Shown: positions 28,802 through 37,581 of the stretch, piece after piece
Position numbering within the stretch: position 1 is the stretch's first letter
Layout: each line of letters opens with the position of its first letter
From: an uncultured Flavobacteriaceae bacterium
Lineage (GTDB): Bacteria > Bacteroidota > Bacteroidia > Flavobacteriales > Flavobacteriaceae
Assembly: GCA_905181835.1 (NCBI GenBank)
Contig: CAJIZF010000004.1
Location: 620,001 to 684,000 of the forward strand
Reading direction: 5' to 3'
DNA length: 64,000 nt
Program-made: the position numbers and the translations under genes
Notes under the pieces: model-generated
What the model saw: the letters and a program-made list of their open reading frames with translations, nothing else
Told to the model about the DNA's origin: nothing
Databases searched by the model: none

Positions 28802-29191
28802 ATGGCAAAGGCAAAAACTAGTACAAAAAAACGTAAAGTTAATGTTGAAGCAGTGGGTCAAGCCCATGTTACAGCTTCATTTAACAACATTATCATTTCG
28901 TTGACAAATAAAAAAGGAGATGTGATTTCTTGGTCATCAGCTGGTAAAATGGGTTTTAGAGGTTCTAAAAAGAACACTCCTTACGCAGCTCAATTAGCAG
29001 CAGAAGATTGTGCAGCAACTGCGCACGCAGAAGGTTTACGTAAAGTAAAAGTCTATGTGAAAGGTCCAGGAAATGGTAGAGAATCTGCAATAAGATCAAT
29101 ACATAATGCGGGAATTGAAGTAACTGAAATTATTGATGTTACACCAATGCCACACAATGGATGTAGACCTCCAAAAAGAAGAAGAGTTTAA
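28802..29191 (+). CDS. rpsK: 30S ribosomal protein S11
   Basis: S11 lies on the platform of the 30S subunit by the E site. The 129 residues include [20 protein letters not shown] and end [16 protein letters not shown], family landmarks. It is followed by a 112-nt structured gap before rpsD rather than a short spacer. Confidence 0.98.
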   Translation: MAKAKTSTKKRKVNVEAVGQAHVTASFNNIIISLTNKKGDVISWSSAGKMGFRGSKKNTPYAAQLAAEDCAATAHAEGLRKVKVYVKGPGNGRESAIRSIHNAGIEVTEIIDVTPMPHNGCRPPKRRRV

Positions 29192-29303
29192 TTTTGTAAT
29201 TACAGGATTAAAAATTTAATAATTAGTATAAACTGAAGGGTATAAATTTTCAAAGGATAAGTATAAGACCTTAATTTGAAAATTCCTTCAAAATAATTTA
29301 AAA
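29192..29303 (+). promoter_or_regulatory. Structured gap before rpsD; candidate S4-type leader
   Basis: The 112-nt gap holds a long helix: TGAAGG (29234-29239) pairs with CCTTCA (29285-29290), and AATTTTCAAA (29245-29254) pairs with TTTGAAAATT (29275-29284), with a 5-nt GTATA bulge on the 5' side and a 20-nt loop. The helix ends 13 nt before the rpsD ATG, so it could block or expose the start. S4 autoregulates its mRNA in other phyla, which makes S4 the likely ligand; this is inference. Confidence 0.5.
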
Positions 29304-29909
29304 ATGGCAAGATATACTGGTCCAAAAACAAAAATCGCTCGTAAGTTTGGTGAAGCAATTTTCGGAGATGACAAGAACTTCGAAAAAAGAAATTACCCTC
29401 CTGGGCAACACGGTAATAACCGTCGTAGAGGAAAAAAATCTGAATACGCTATTCAATTAGCTGAAAAGCAAAAAGCTAAATATACCTACGGTATTTTAGA
29501 GCGTCAATTTAGAAATATGTTTAAAAGAGCAACTGCTTCCAAAGGAATTACTGGTGAAGTATTGCTACAATTATGTGAATCTCGTCTAGATAATGTGGTT
29601 TTCCGTATGGGAATTGCTCCTAGTCGTAGTGCAGCAAGACAATTAGTTTCTCACCGTCATATTTTAGTAAATGGGGAAAAAGTTAATATTCCATCATACC
29701 AACTAAAACCAGGTGATACAGTAGGAGTTAGAGAAAAATCTAAATCATTAGAAGCTATTGAAAACTCGTTAGCAAACGCAAGTCATGTTTACGAGTGGAT
29801 TACATGGGACAACGCAGTTAAAAGAGGAACGTATGTTTCCAAACCAGAGCGTATTCAAATCCCTGAGAACATAAACGAACAGTTTATTGTCGAATTATAT
29901 TCTAAATAA
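29304..29909 (+). CDS. rpsD: 30S ribosomal protein S4
   Basis: S4 starts 30S assembly and affects decoding accuracy. The 201 residues begin [20 protein letters not shown] and carry the S4 RNA-binding domain around [20 protein letters not shown] and [18 protein letters not shown]. Length is normal. The 5' gap with a strong helix suggests post-transcriptional control. Confidence 0.98.
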   Translation: MARYTGPKTKIARKFGEAIFGDDKNFEKRNYPPGQHGNNRRRGKKSEYAIQLAEKQKAKYTYGILERQFRNMFKRATASKGITGEVLLQLCESRLDNVVFRMGIAPSRSAARQLVSHRHILVNGEKVNIPSYQLKPGDTVGVREKSKSLEAIENSLANASHVYEWITWDNAVKRGTYVSKPERIQIPENINEQFIVELYSK

Positions 29910-29929
29910 TAAAAACACAAAGTTATATT

Positions 29930-30922
29930 ATGGCAGTATTTAGTTTTCAAAAGCCCGATAAAGTTATTATGATTGACTCGACTGATTTCGAAGGAAAATT
30001 CGAATTCCGTCCTTTAGAGCCCGGTTATGGTTTAACAGTTGGTAACGCATTAAGAAGAGTTTTACTTTCATCATTAGAAGGTTTTGCAATTACTTCAATT
30101 AGAATTGAAGGAGTAGACCATGAGTTTTCTACCATTGCAGGAGTCGTTGAAGATGTTACAGAAATTATCTTAAATCTAAAACAGGTTTGTTTTAAAAGAC
30201 AAATTGACGAAGTGGATAATGAAACAGTTACAATTTCTGTTTCAGGAGCTGAACAATTAACAGCAGGAGATTTTCAAAAATTTATTTCAGGATTTCAAGT
30301 ATTGAACCCTGATATGGTTATTTGTAATATGGATTCTAAGGTTAATTTCAATATGGAAATCACTATCGAAAAAGGTAGAGGTTATGTTCCAGCTGAAGAG
30401 AATAAAAAAGGAGGAGTTCCTTTTGGGACCATCTTTATAGATTCAATCTACACTCCAATAAAAAATGTTAAGTACAGCATTGAAAATTTCCGTGTAGAGC
30501 AAAAAACAGATTATGAAAAGTTAGTTTTTGAAATCGTAACAGATGGATCTATAAATCCAAAAGATGCATTGACTGAAGCAGCTAAAACATTAATACATCA
30601 TTTCATGTTATTTAGTGATGAAAGAATTACATTAGAGGCTGATGAAATTGCTCAAACTGAAACATATGATGAGGAATCACTTCATATGCGACAGTTGTTA
30701 AAAACGAAGTTAATTGATATGGACCTTTCTGTAAGAGCTTTAAATTGTTTAAAAGCCGCTGAAGTTGATACCCTAGGAGATTTGGTTTCTTTTAACAAAA
30801 ACGATTTAATGAAATTTAGAAATTTCGGAAAAAAATCACTTACAGAATTAGAAGAACTAGTTGATGTAAAGGGCTTAAACTTCGGGATGGACCTTTCAAA
30901 ATATAAATTAGATAAAGATTAA
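29930..30922 (+). CDS. rpoA: DNA-directed RNA polymerase subunit alpha
   Basis: RpoA nucleates assembly of RNA polymerase. The 330-residue product has the dimerising N-terminal domain ([39 protein letters not shown]) and the C-terminal DNA- and activator-contacting domain ([38 protein letters not shown]). Length and place between rpsD and rplQ are normal. Confidence 0.98.
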   Translation: MAVFSFQKPDKVIMIDSTDFEGKFEFRPLEPGYGLTVGNALRRVLLSSLEGFAITSIRIEGVDHEFSTIAGVVEDVTEIILNLKQVCFKRQIDEVDNETVTISVSGAEQLTAGDFQKFISGFQVLNPDMVICNMDSKVNFNMEITIEKGRGYVPAEENKKGGVPFGTIFIDSIYTPIKNVKYSIENFRVEQKTDYEKLVFEIVTDGSINPKDALTEAAKTLIHHFMLFSDERITLEADEIAQTETYDEESLHMRQLLKTKLIDMDLSVRALNCLKAAEVDTLGDLVSFNKNDLMKFRNFGKKSLTELEELVDVKGLNFGMDLSKYKLDKD

Positions 30923-30924
30923 TA

Positions 30925-30966
30925 CATCATATTTTGCTCCTCAAAACGGGTTGTAGCAAGATGATG
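30925..30966 (+). promoter_or_regulatory. Structured gap before rplQ; candidate leader
   Basis: CATCAT (30925-30930) pairs with ATGATG (30961-30966) and TTTGCT (30933-30938) pairs with AGCAAG (30955-30960, one G-U), separated by a 2-nt AT bulge on the 5' side. The 16-nt loop CCTCAAAACGGGTTGT can add a short CAA/TTG helix. It begins 3 nt after the rpoA stop and ends 17 nt before rplQ. The shape is not terminator-like because there is no T run. Confidence 0.45.
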
Positions 30967-30983
30967 ATTAAAAATAAAATGTC

Positions 30984-31460
30984 ATGAGACACGGAAAAAA
31001 AGTAAACCATTTAGGAAGAAAGACAGCACATAGAAAAGCAATGCTTGCTAATATGGCCTGTTCCTTAATTGAGCATAAAAGAATTAATACTACGGTTGCA
31101 AAAGCCAAAGCTCTAAAACAATTTGTAGAGCCTTTAGTAACGAAATCTAAAGAAGATACTACTCATAACCGTCGTATTGTATTTAGCAGGCTCCGACAAA
31201 AAGATGCTGTTACTGAATTATTCAAAGAAGTTTCTGTTAAAGTAGGTGATCGTCCAGGAGGATATACCCGAATTATAAAATTAGGAAATCGTAAAGGAGA
31301 TAATGCTGATATGGCAATGATCGAATTGGTAGATTATAACGAGATTTACAATGCAGGAAAAGCAGTTAAAAAGAAATCAACACGCCGAAGTCGTCGTGGA
31401 GGTTCTAATGCAACTGCTCAAGTTGCAAATCCAGTAGAAGCTAAAAAAGAAGAAGAATAA
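30984..31460 (+). CDS. rplQ: 50S ribosomal protein L17
   Basis: L17 lies at the tunnel exit. The 158 residues begin [20 protein letters not shown] and include [20 protein letters not shown], family landmarks. The C-terminus is longer than in E. coli, with a basic and then acidic tail ([14 protein letters not shown]... ending KKEEE), as usual in Bacteroidota. It is the last gene of the ribosomal run and is followed by a strong terminator. Confidence 0.97.
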   Translation: MRHGKKVNHLGRKTAHRKAMLANMACSLIEHKRINTTVAKAKALKQFVEPLVTKSKEDTTHNRRIVFSRLRQKDAVTELFKEVSVKVGDRPGGYTRIIKLGNRKGDNADMAMIELVDYNEIYNAGKAVKKKSTRRSRRGGSNATAQVANPVEAKKEEE

Positions 31461-31484
31461 ATGAAAATTTATTTTTAAAATACC

Positions 31485-31518
31485 AAAGGATAAACTTTAG
31501 AGTTTATCCTTTTTTTTT
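31485..31518 (+). terminator. Terminator of the ribosomal-protein run
   Basis: A perfect 12-bp stem AAAGGATAAACT / AGTTTATCCTTT with a TTAG loop is followed by a run of T (to 31518), 25 nt after the rplQ stop. Confidence 0.92.
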
Positions 31519-31579
31519 GAAAAAAAATATTTGTTTAAAAGTTCTAAAAACGAAATTATAATAAGAATATCATTTAAAG

Positions 31580-31587
31580 TATTTTTG
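31580..31587 (+). promoter_or_regulatory. Candidate -7 box for carA-eno
   Basis: TATTTTTG matches TAnnTTTG, 17 nt before the carA ATG. I see no convincing TTG at -33. Confidence 0.45.
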
Positions 31588-31604
31588 TTATATAATTTAG
31601 AAAT

Positions 31605-32714
31605 ATGAAATATCAAAATAGAAAAAAAGCTTTAATTCTGCTTGCGGATGGTACGATTTTCTACGGAAAAGTTGTAGGGGGTAAAAGAGGCACCTCTTTT
31701 GGCGAAGTTTGCTTCAATACTGGTATGACTGGCTATCAAGAAATATTTACAGATCCCTCTTATTTTGGTCAACTTATGGTTACTACAAATGCTCACATTG
31801 GAAATTATGGAGTTGAGGAAAATGAAATTGAATCAGATTCTATTAAAATAGCAGGTTTAATATGTCGTAATTTCAGTTACAATTATTCAAGAGATAGAGC
31901 CAATGAATCTCTAGAAACATTTTTAGAGGATAATAATCTTTTTGCCATCAGTGATGTAGATACAAGAGCATTAGTTTCATACATTAGAGATAATGGCGCT
32001 ATGAATGCTGCGATTACTACTGAAGTTGATCAAATAGAAGCAATAAAACGTCAATTATCTGAATTCCCTGATATGAAAGGGATGGAGTTAGCATCAAAAG
32101 TCTCAACAAAAGCCGCTTATTACTATGGTAATGAAAATGCAAATTATAAAGTTTCGGTTTTAGATATTGGTATTAAAAAAAACATATTAAAAAGTCTTTC
32201 GGAAAGAGATTGCTATATAAAAGTTTTTCCCTATGACACTCCTTTTGAGGAGATGGAGTCTTTTTCTCCAGACGGTTTCTTTTTCTCAAACGGTCCTGGT
32301 GATCCAGAACCATTAGATCAGGCAATTCAGACTGCTAAAAAAGCTATTGATTTCGGTAAGCCAGTTTTTGGAATTTGTCTCGGACATCAAGTTTTAGCTT
32401 TGGCAAATGGTATTTCTACCTACAAAATGCACAATGGACATAGAGGCATTAACCATCCTGTAAAAAATTTAACGACAGGGAAAGGAGAAATTACTTCCCA
32501 AAATCATGGATTTGCTATTAATAAAGAAGAAACAGAGAAAAACGCTGAAGTAGAAATTACCCATGTGCATTTAAATGATCATACGGTAGCTGGAATTAAA
32601 ATGAAAAACAAACCAGTATTTTCTGTTCAATATCATCCTGAAGCAAGTCCTGGACCGCATGATTCAAGATATCTTTTTGACGATTTCATCACCAATATAA
32701 AAAACCATAAATAA
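31605..32714 (+). CDS. carA: Carbamoyl-phosphate synthase small subunit
   Basis: CarA is the glutaminase subunit that supplies ammonia to CarB for carbamoyl phosphate, a precursor of pyrimidines and arginine. The 369 residues show the N-terminal domain (TSFGEVCFNTGMTGYQEIFT) and the class I amidotransferase domain with the nucleophile in PVFGICLGHQVLA and the His/Glu pair in VQYHPEASPGPHDS. carB is not adjacent in this window. It is followed by eno after 6 nt, so the two probably share a transcript. Confidence 0.97.
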   Translation: MKYQNRKKALILLADGTIFYGKVVGGKRGTSFGEVCFNTGMTGYQEIFTDPSYFGQLMVTTNAHIGNYGVEENEIESDSIKIAGLICRNFSYNYSRDRANESLETFLEDNNLFAISDVDTRALVSYIRDNGAMNAAITTEVDQIEAIKRQLSEFPDMKGMELASKVSTKAAYYYGNENANYKVSVLDIGIKKNILKSLSERDCYIKVFPYDTPFEEMESFSPDGFFFSNGPGDPEPLDQAIQTAKKAIDFGKPVFGICLGHQVLALANGISTYKMHNGHRGINHPVKNLTTGKGEITSQNHGFAINKEETEKNAEVEITHVHLNDHTVAGIKMKNKPVFSVQYHPEASPGPHDSRYLFDDFITNIKNHK

Positions 32715-34007
<1,293 letters not shown>

Positions 34008-34029
34008 AACAAATAAGATTCATTTTTTT

Positions 34030-34062
34030 AAAAGCCCAATTTTAATTAATTAGGGCTTTTTT
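34030..34062 (+). terminator. Terminator after eno
   Basis: AAAAGCCC (34030-34037) and GGGCTTTT (34053-34060) form an 8-bp stem around an AT-rich 15-nt loop, followed by more T, 22 nt after the eno stop. Confidence 0.8.
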
Positions 34063-34143
34063 ATATTATAGAGGTTAAGAAGAAAAGATAAAACAGTATG
34101 TTAATTAATAGATAAATGGACTTCAAAAACGAACGTTTTTTTG

Positions 34144-34151
34144 TACCTTCG
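34144..34151 (+). promoter_or_regulatory. Candidate -7 box for gltA
   Basis: TACCTTCG is a one-base variant of TAnnTTTG frequent in Flavobacteriia, 33 nt before the gltA ATG and after the eno terminator. Confidence 0.45.
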
Positions 34152-34184
34152 TTTTCGCTTAAAAATATAAAACACACACATTAA

Positions 34185-35471
34185 ATGTCAAGAATAGCAA
34201 CCATCGAAATAGACGGGAAAAAGTTTGAATTACCAATTATTAAAGGAACAGAAAATGAATTAGCAATCGATATAAAAAAATTACGATTATTAACGGGTGG
34301 TATAACTACTATTGATTCTGGTTTCAAAAATACAGGTTCTTGTGAAAGTGCAATTACATTTATGGATGGTGAAAAAGGAATATTACGATACAGAGGATAT
34401 TCTATTGAAGATTTAGCTGAAAAAGCAAATTTTTTAGAAGTTGCTTATTTACTAATTTTTGGTGATTTACCGAATGCTGAGGAATTAGAAAAATTTCATA
34501 ATGATATAAAAGCACAAGCTCATGTTGATGAAGATGTAAAGAAAATAATTGATGGTTTTCCAAAAGCAGCACATCCAATGGGGGTGCTTTCATCCTTAAC
34601 AAGTGCTTTAGTCGCTTTTAATCCAACTTCAGTTAATGTAGATTCAGAGGAAGAAATGTATGATGCTATTGTTAGAATTCTAGGAAAATTTCCAGTTTTA
34701 ACAGCCTGGGCTTATCGTAAACAAGCTGGTCTTCCTCTAGAATATGGAGACAATTCATTAGGTTATGTTGAAAATTTTGTAAAAATGATGTTTAAGAAAC
34801 CAGCTGCTGAATATGAACCAAATCAAGTAGTTATTGATGCGTTAAATAAGTTATTAATTTTACATGCTGATCATGAACAAAATTGTTCTACATCTACAGT
34901 AAGAATTGTTGGATCATCTAACGCTGGATTATTTGTTTCGCTTTCTGCTGGAATTAATGCTTTATGGGGACCATTACACGGTGGAGCAAATCAAGCTGTA
35001 ATTGAAATGTTAGAAGCTATTAAAGAAGATGGTGGTGATACAAAAAAATACATATCCAAAGCTAAAGATAAAACGGACTCATTTCGTTTGATGGGTTTCG
35101 GTCATCGTGTTTATAAAAATTTTGATCCAAGAGCAAAAATCATTAAAGTAGCTGCTGATGAGGTTCTAAATGCTCTTGGAGTGGACGATCCTATTTTAGA
35201 TATTGCAAAAGGACTTGAAAAGGAAGCTCTTGAAGATTCATATTTCATTGAGAGAAAGTTATATCCTAATGTTGATTTTTACTCAGGAATCATATACCGA
35301 GCTTTAGGTATCTCAACAGAAATGTTTACACCTATGTTTGCTTTAGGTAGACTTCCTGGATGGATTGCTCAATGGCATGAAATGCGTGTACGTAAAGAAC
35401 CAATTGGAAGACCAAGACAAGTTTATATTGGAGAAACTTATCGCGAGTTTATTTCTGCCAATAAAAGATAA
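34185..35471 (+). CDS. gltA: Citrate synthase
   Basis: This enzyme condenses acetyl-CoA and oxaloacetate to open the TCA cycle. The 428 residues fit the hexameric type II bacterial form. Visible landmarks are MDGEKGILRYRGYSIEDLA, the active-site histidine regions LWGPLHGGANQAVIEML and FRLMGFGHRVYKNFDPRA, and the catalytic Asp in NVDFYSGIIYRA. It is a single-gene unit bounded by its own upstream -7 box and a tetraloop terminator. Confidence 0.97.
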   Translation: MSRIATIEIDGKKFELPIIKGTENELAIDIKKLRLLTGGITTIDSGFKNTGSCESAITFMDGEKGILRYRGYSIEDLAEKANFLEVAYLLIFGDLPNAEELEKFHNDIKAQAHVDEDVKKIIDGFPKAAHPMGVLSSLTSALVAFNPTSVNVDSEEEMYDAIVRILGKFPVLTAWAYRKQAGLPLEYGDNSLGYVENFVKMMFKKPAAEYEPNQVVIDALNKLLILHADHEQNCSTSTVRIVGSSNAGLFVSLSAGINALWGPLHGGANQAVIEMLEAIKEDGGDTKKYISKAKDKTDSFRLMGFGHRVYKNFDPRAKIIKVAADEVLNALGVDDPILDIAKGLEKEALEDSYFIERKLYPNVDFYSGIIYRALGISTEMFTPMFALGRLPGWIAQWHEMRVRKEPIGRPRQVYIGETYREFISANKR

Positions 35472-35490
35472 TTAATAGTATTTTTAATAA

Positions 35491-35518
35491 AGCATCTTCG
35501 AAAGAAGGTGCTTTTTTT
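35491..35518 (+). terminator. Terminator after gltA, abutting the next promoter
   Basis: AGCATCTTC / GAAGGTGCT (one G-U pair) closes a GAAA tetraloop at 35491-35512, followed by seven T. The T run leads straight into the TATATTTG box of the next gene. Confidence 0.88.
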
Positions 35519-35525
35519 ATATTTG
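35518..35525 (+). promoter_or_regulatory. -7 box predicting a leaderless mRNA
   Basis: TATATTTG is a full match to TAnnTTTG and lies only 4 nt before the ATG at 35530. As transcription in this phylum starts roughly 5-8 nt after the box, the mRNA would begin at or next to the start codon. The same layout occurs at 50295. Confidence 0.55.
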
Positions 35526-35529
35526 TAAT

Positions 35530-36444
35530 ATGATAAACTTGCATGTAACCGACGAATTTTCAACGTTGAAAGCTGTTGTTTTAGGAATTGCAGATTCCAA
35601 TGGGCCAACACCAAAGCTTGAAGACACATACGATCCTAAATCAGCAGAACATATAAAAGCGGGTACTTATCCCAAAGAACGGGATATGGTTCAAGAAATG
35701 GAATTGGTATTTCAGATATTAAGTAAATACAATGTAAAAGTATACCGTCCTGAAAAAATTTCTAATTACAATCAAATATTTTCAAGAGATATTGCATTTG
35801 TTATTGAGGATAAAATGATTATTTCAAATATATTACCAGATCGTAATAAAGAAATTAATGCAATTGAACATGTTTGGTCTAAGGTTGATAAAAATAATCT
35901 CATTAACTTACCGGAAGAAGCCCATATTGAAGGAGGAGATGTCATGCCTTGGGGTGACTATATTTTTGTTGGAACCTACCGCGGAAAAGATTATGCAGAT
36001 TACATTACAGCTCGTACAAACATGACTGCAGTTAAGTGTTTACAGGATTTATTTCCATCTAAAAAAGTGGTTTCGTTTAATCTACGAAAATCAAATACGA
36101 TTGCTAGAGACAATGCACTTCATTTAGATTGTTGTTTTCAGCCTATAGGGAAAGGAAAGTGTATTATTCATAAAGAAGGATTTTTAGAAAAAAATGAATA
36201 TGAATGGTTGATTGATCTTTTTGGAAAAGAAAACTGTTTTCATATTAGTAAAGATGAAATGTACAGTATGAACAGCAATATTTTATCGATCTCTCCGAAG
36301 GTAATTATTTCTGAAAAAAACTTTAAAAGACTTAACAATTGGCTTCGTTCTCAGGGGTTTATTGTTGAAGAAGTTTCTTATTCAGAAATTTCGAAACAAG
36401 AAGGATTGCTCCGTTGCTCGACGATGCCATTAATAAGAGACTAG
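35530..36444 (+). CDS. DDAH-family guanidino hydrolase (arginine deiminase-like)
   Basis: The 304-residue protein belongs to the amidinotransferase/dimethylargininase fold. The catalytic set is visible: an acidic pair in HIEGGDVMPW (Glu134, Asp137), His198 in ARDNALHLDCCF and Cys296 in LLRCSTMPL near the end, plus SRDIAF around residue 85. Members hydrolyse methylated arginine, arginine or related guanidines, or transfer amidino groups; the sequence alone does not pick the substrate. It is followed by a CtlX-like relative and argS, an arginine-themed neighbourhood. Confidence 0.85.
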   Translation: MINLHVTDEFSTLKAVVLGIADSNGPTPKLEDTYDPKSAEHIKAGTYPKERDMVQEMELVFQILSKYNVKVYRPEKISNYNQIFSRDIAFVIEDKMIISNILPDRNKEINAIEHVWSKVDKNNLINLPEEAHIEGGDVMPWGDYIFVGTYRGKDYADYITARTNMTAVKCLQDLFPSKKVVSFNLRKSNTIARDNALHLDCCFQPIGKGKCIIHKEGFLEKNEYEWLIDLFGKENCFHISKDEMYSMNSNILSISPKVIISEKNFKRLNNWLRSQGFIVEEVSYSEISKQEGLLRCSTMPLIRD

Positions 36445-36512
36445 TTTTTTAATTATCGTTTTATAGGTGTCGATTAAATGATTAGAACACTACCTAGATT
36501 CAAGAACTTTTA

Positions 36513-36520
36513 TATTTTTG
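36513..36520 (+). promoter_or_regulatory. Candidate -7 box for ctlX
   Basis: TATTTTTG matches TAnnTTTG in the gap between the DDAH-like gene and ctlX, 62 nt before the preferred ATG at 36582. Confidence 0.35.
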
Positions 36521-36581
36521 CAATGGCGCTATCAATTTGATTTTTGATAGTTTTATTTCTAAGAAAAAGAAACAATTAAAA

Positions 36582-37514
36582 ATGCAACAAATAACAGATA
36601 CTATTTTAATGATTCGTCCTGTAGCTTTTAGGTTGAATGAACAAACGGCTGTAAACAATTATTTTCAAGAAACAATGCGTATTGAAAATGTTGAAATTAA
36701 TAAAAAAGCTCAAGTTGAGTTCGATACTTTTACTGAGAAATTACGTAGTGTTGGAGTTCAAGTAATAGTTGAAGACGATCAATTAGAACTGGACACGCCA
36801 GATTCTATTTTTCCAAATAATTGGGTGAGTTTTCATGCAAATGGGAGTGTTGCTTTGTATCCAATGTTTGCCGAAAATAGACGAAGAGAACGAAGAGAAG
36901 AAACGCTAATTAGGTTGGAAAAAGAAGGTTTTGTAATCAAACAAATAATTGATTATACAACAGCAGAAGAAGAAAAAATCTTTTTAGAAGGGACTGGTAG
37001 CCTATTATTAGATCGAGTAAATAAAAAAGCTTATTGTGCATTATCCGACCGTGCTCATGAAGATCTAATTATTGAGTTTTGTGAAGATTTTGAGTATACT
37101 CCTGTTATTTTCAGTGCACTTCAGACAAAAGATCATGAAAGACTACCCATATACCACACCAACGTTATGATGGCATTAGGGGAACACATTGCGATAGTTT
37201 GTCTTGATTCGATTGATGATAAAAAAGAGAAGAAATTAGTTATTAAAAATCTAAAAGAAGATAAAAAAGAAATCATCGAAATTTCTGAAGAACAAATGCA
37301 TCAATTTGCAGGAAATATGCTTCAAGTTAAAGGGGCTAATGAATCTAAATATATGGTTATGAGTAAAGCAGCTTTTGATAGTTTAAGACCAGATCAGATC
37401 AAAAAAATTGAAGCGGATGCTCATATTTTAAGTAGTGATTTGCAGACAATTGAAACTTGTGGAGGTGGAAGCGCTCGATGTATGATGGCCGAAGTATTTC
37501 TTCCAAAAGAATAA
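36582..37514 (+). CDS. ctlX: Citrulline-utilisation-type hydrolase (CtlX, arginine-deiminase-related)
   Basis: The track uses a TTG at 36537; I prefer the ATG at 36582 (MQQITDTILMIRPVAFRLNE), the usual family start, for 310 residues. The guanidino-modifying fold is shown by DSIFPNNWVSFHANGSVALYP near residue 80, the acidic segment FLEGTGSLLLDR, a histidine in PIYHTNVMMALGEH and the nucleophile in CGGGSARCMMAEVF (about Cys300). The family is named for citrulline breakdown in Francisella; activity here is inferred. It forms a pair with the DDAH-like gene upstream. Confidence 0.85.
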   Translation: MQQITDTILMIRPVAFRLNEQTAVNNYFQETMRIENVEINKKAQVEFDTFTEKLRSVGVQVIVEDDQLELDTPDSIFPNNWVSFHANGSVALYPMFAENRRRERREETLIRLEKEGFVIKQIIDYTTAEEEKIFLEGTGSLLLDRVNKKAYCALSDRAHEDLIIEFCEDFEYTPVIFSALQTKDHERLPIYHTNVMMALGEHIAIVCLDSIDDKKEKKLVIKNLKEDKKEIIEISEEQMHQFAGNMLQVKGANESKYMVMSKAAFDSLRPDQIKKIEADAHILSSDLQTIETCGGGSARCMMAEVFLPKE

Positions 37515-37581
37515 AACACCTTTTTTAAAGAGATTTTCTTATTAACCAAAACTGTATATTTACAGCCTTATTAAAAAAACA

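Noticed and set aside
36537-36581. TTG starts offered by the track for ctlX, folD, rplX and the 1983 ORF
   Set aside because: In each case an in-frame ATG a few codons later matches the family start or signal peptide better.
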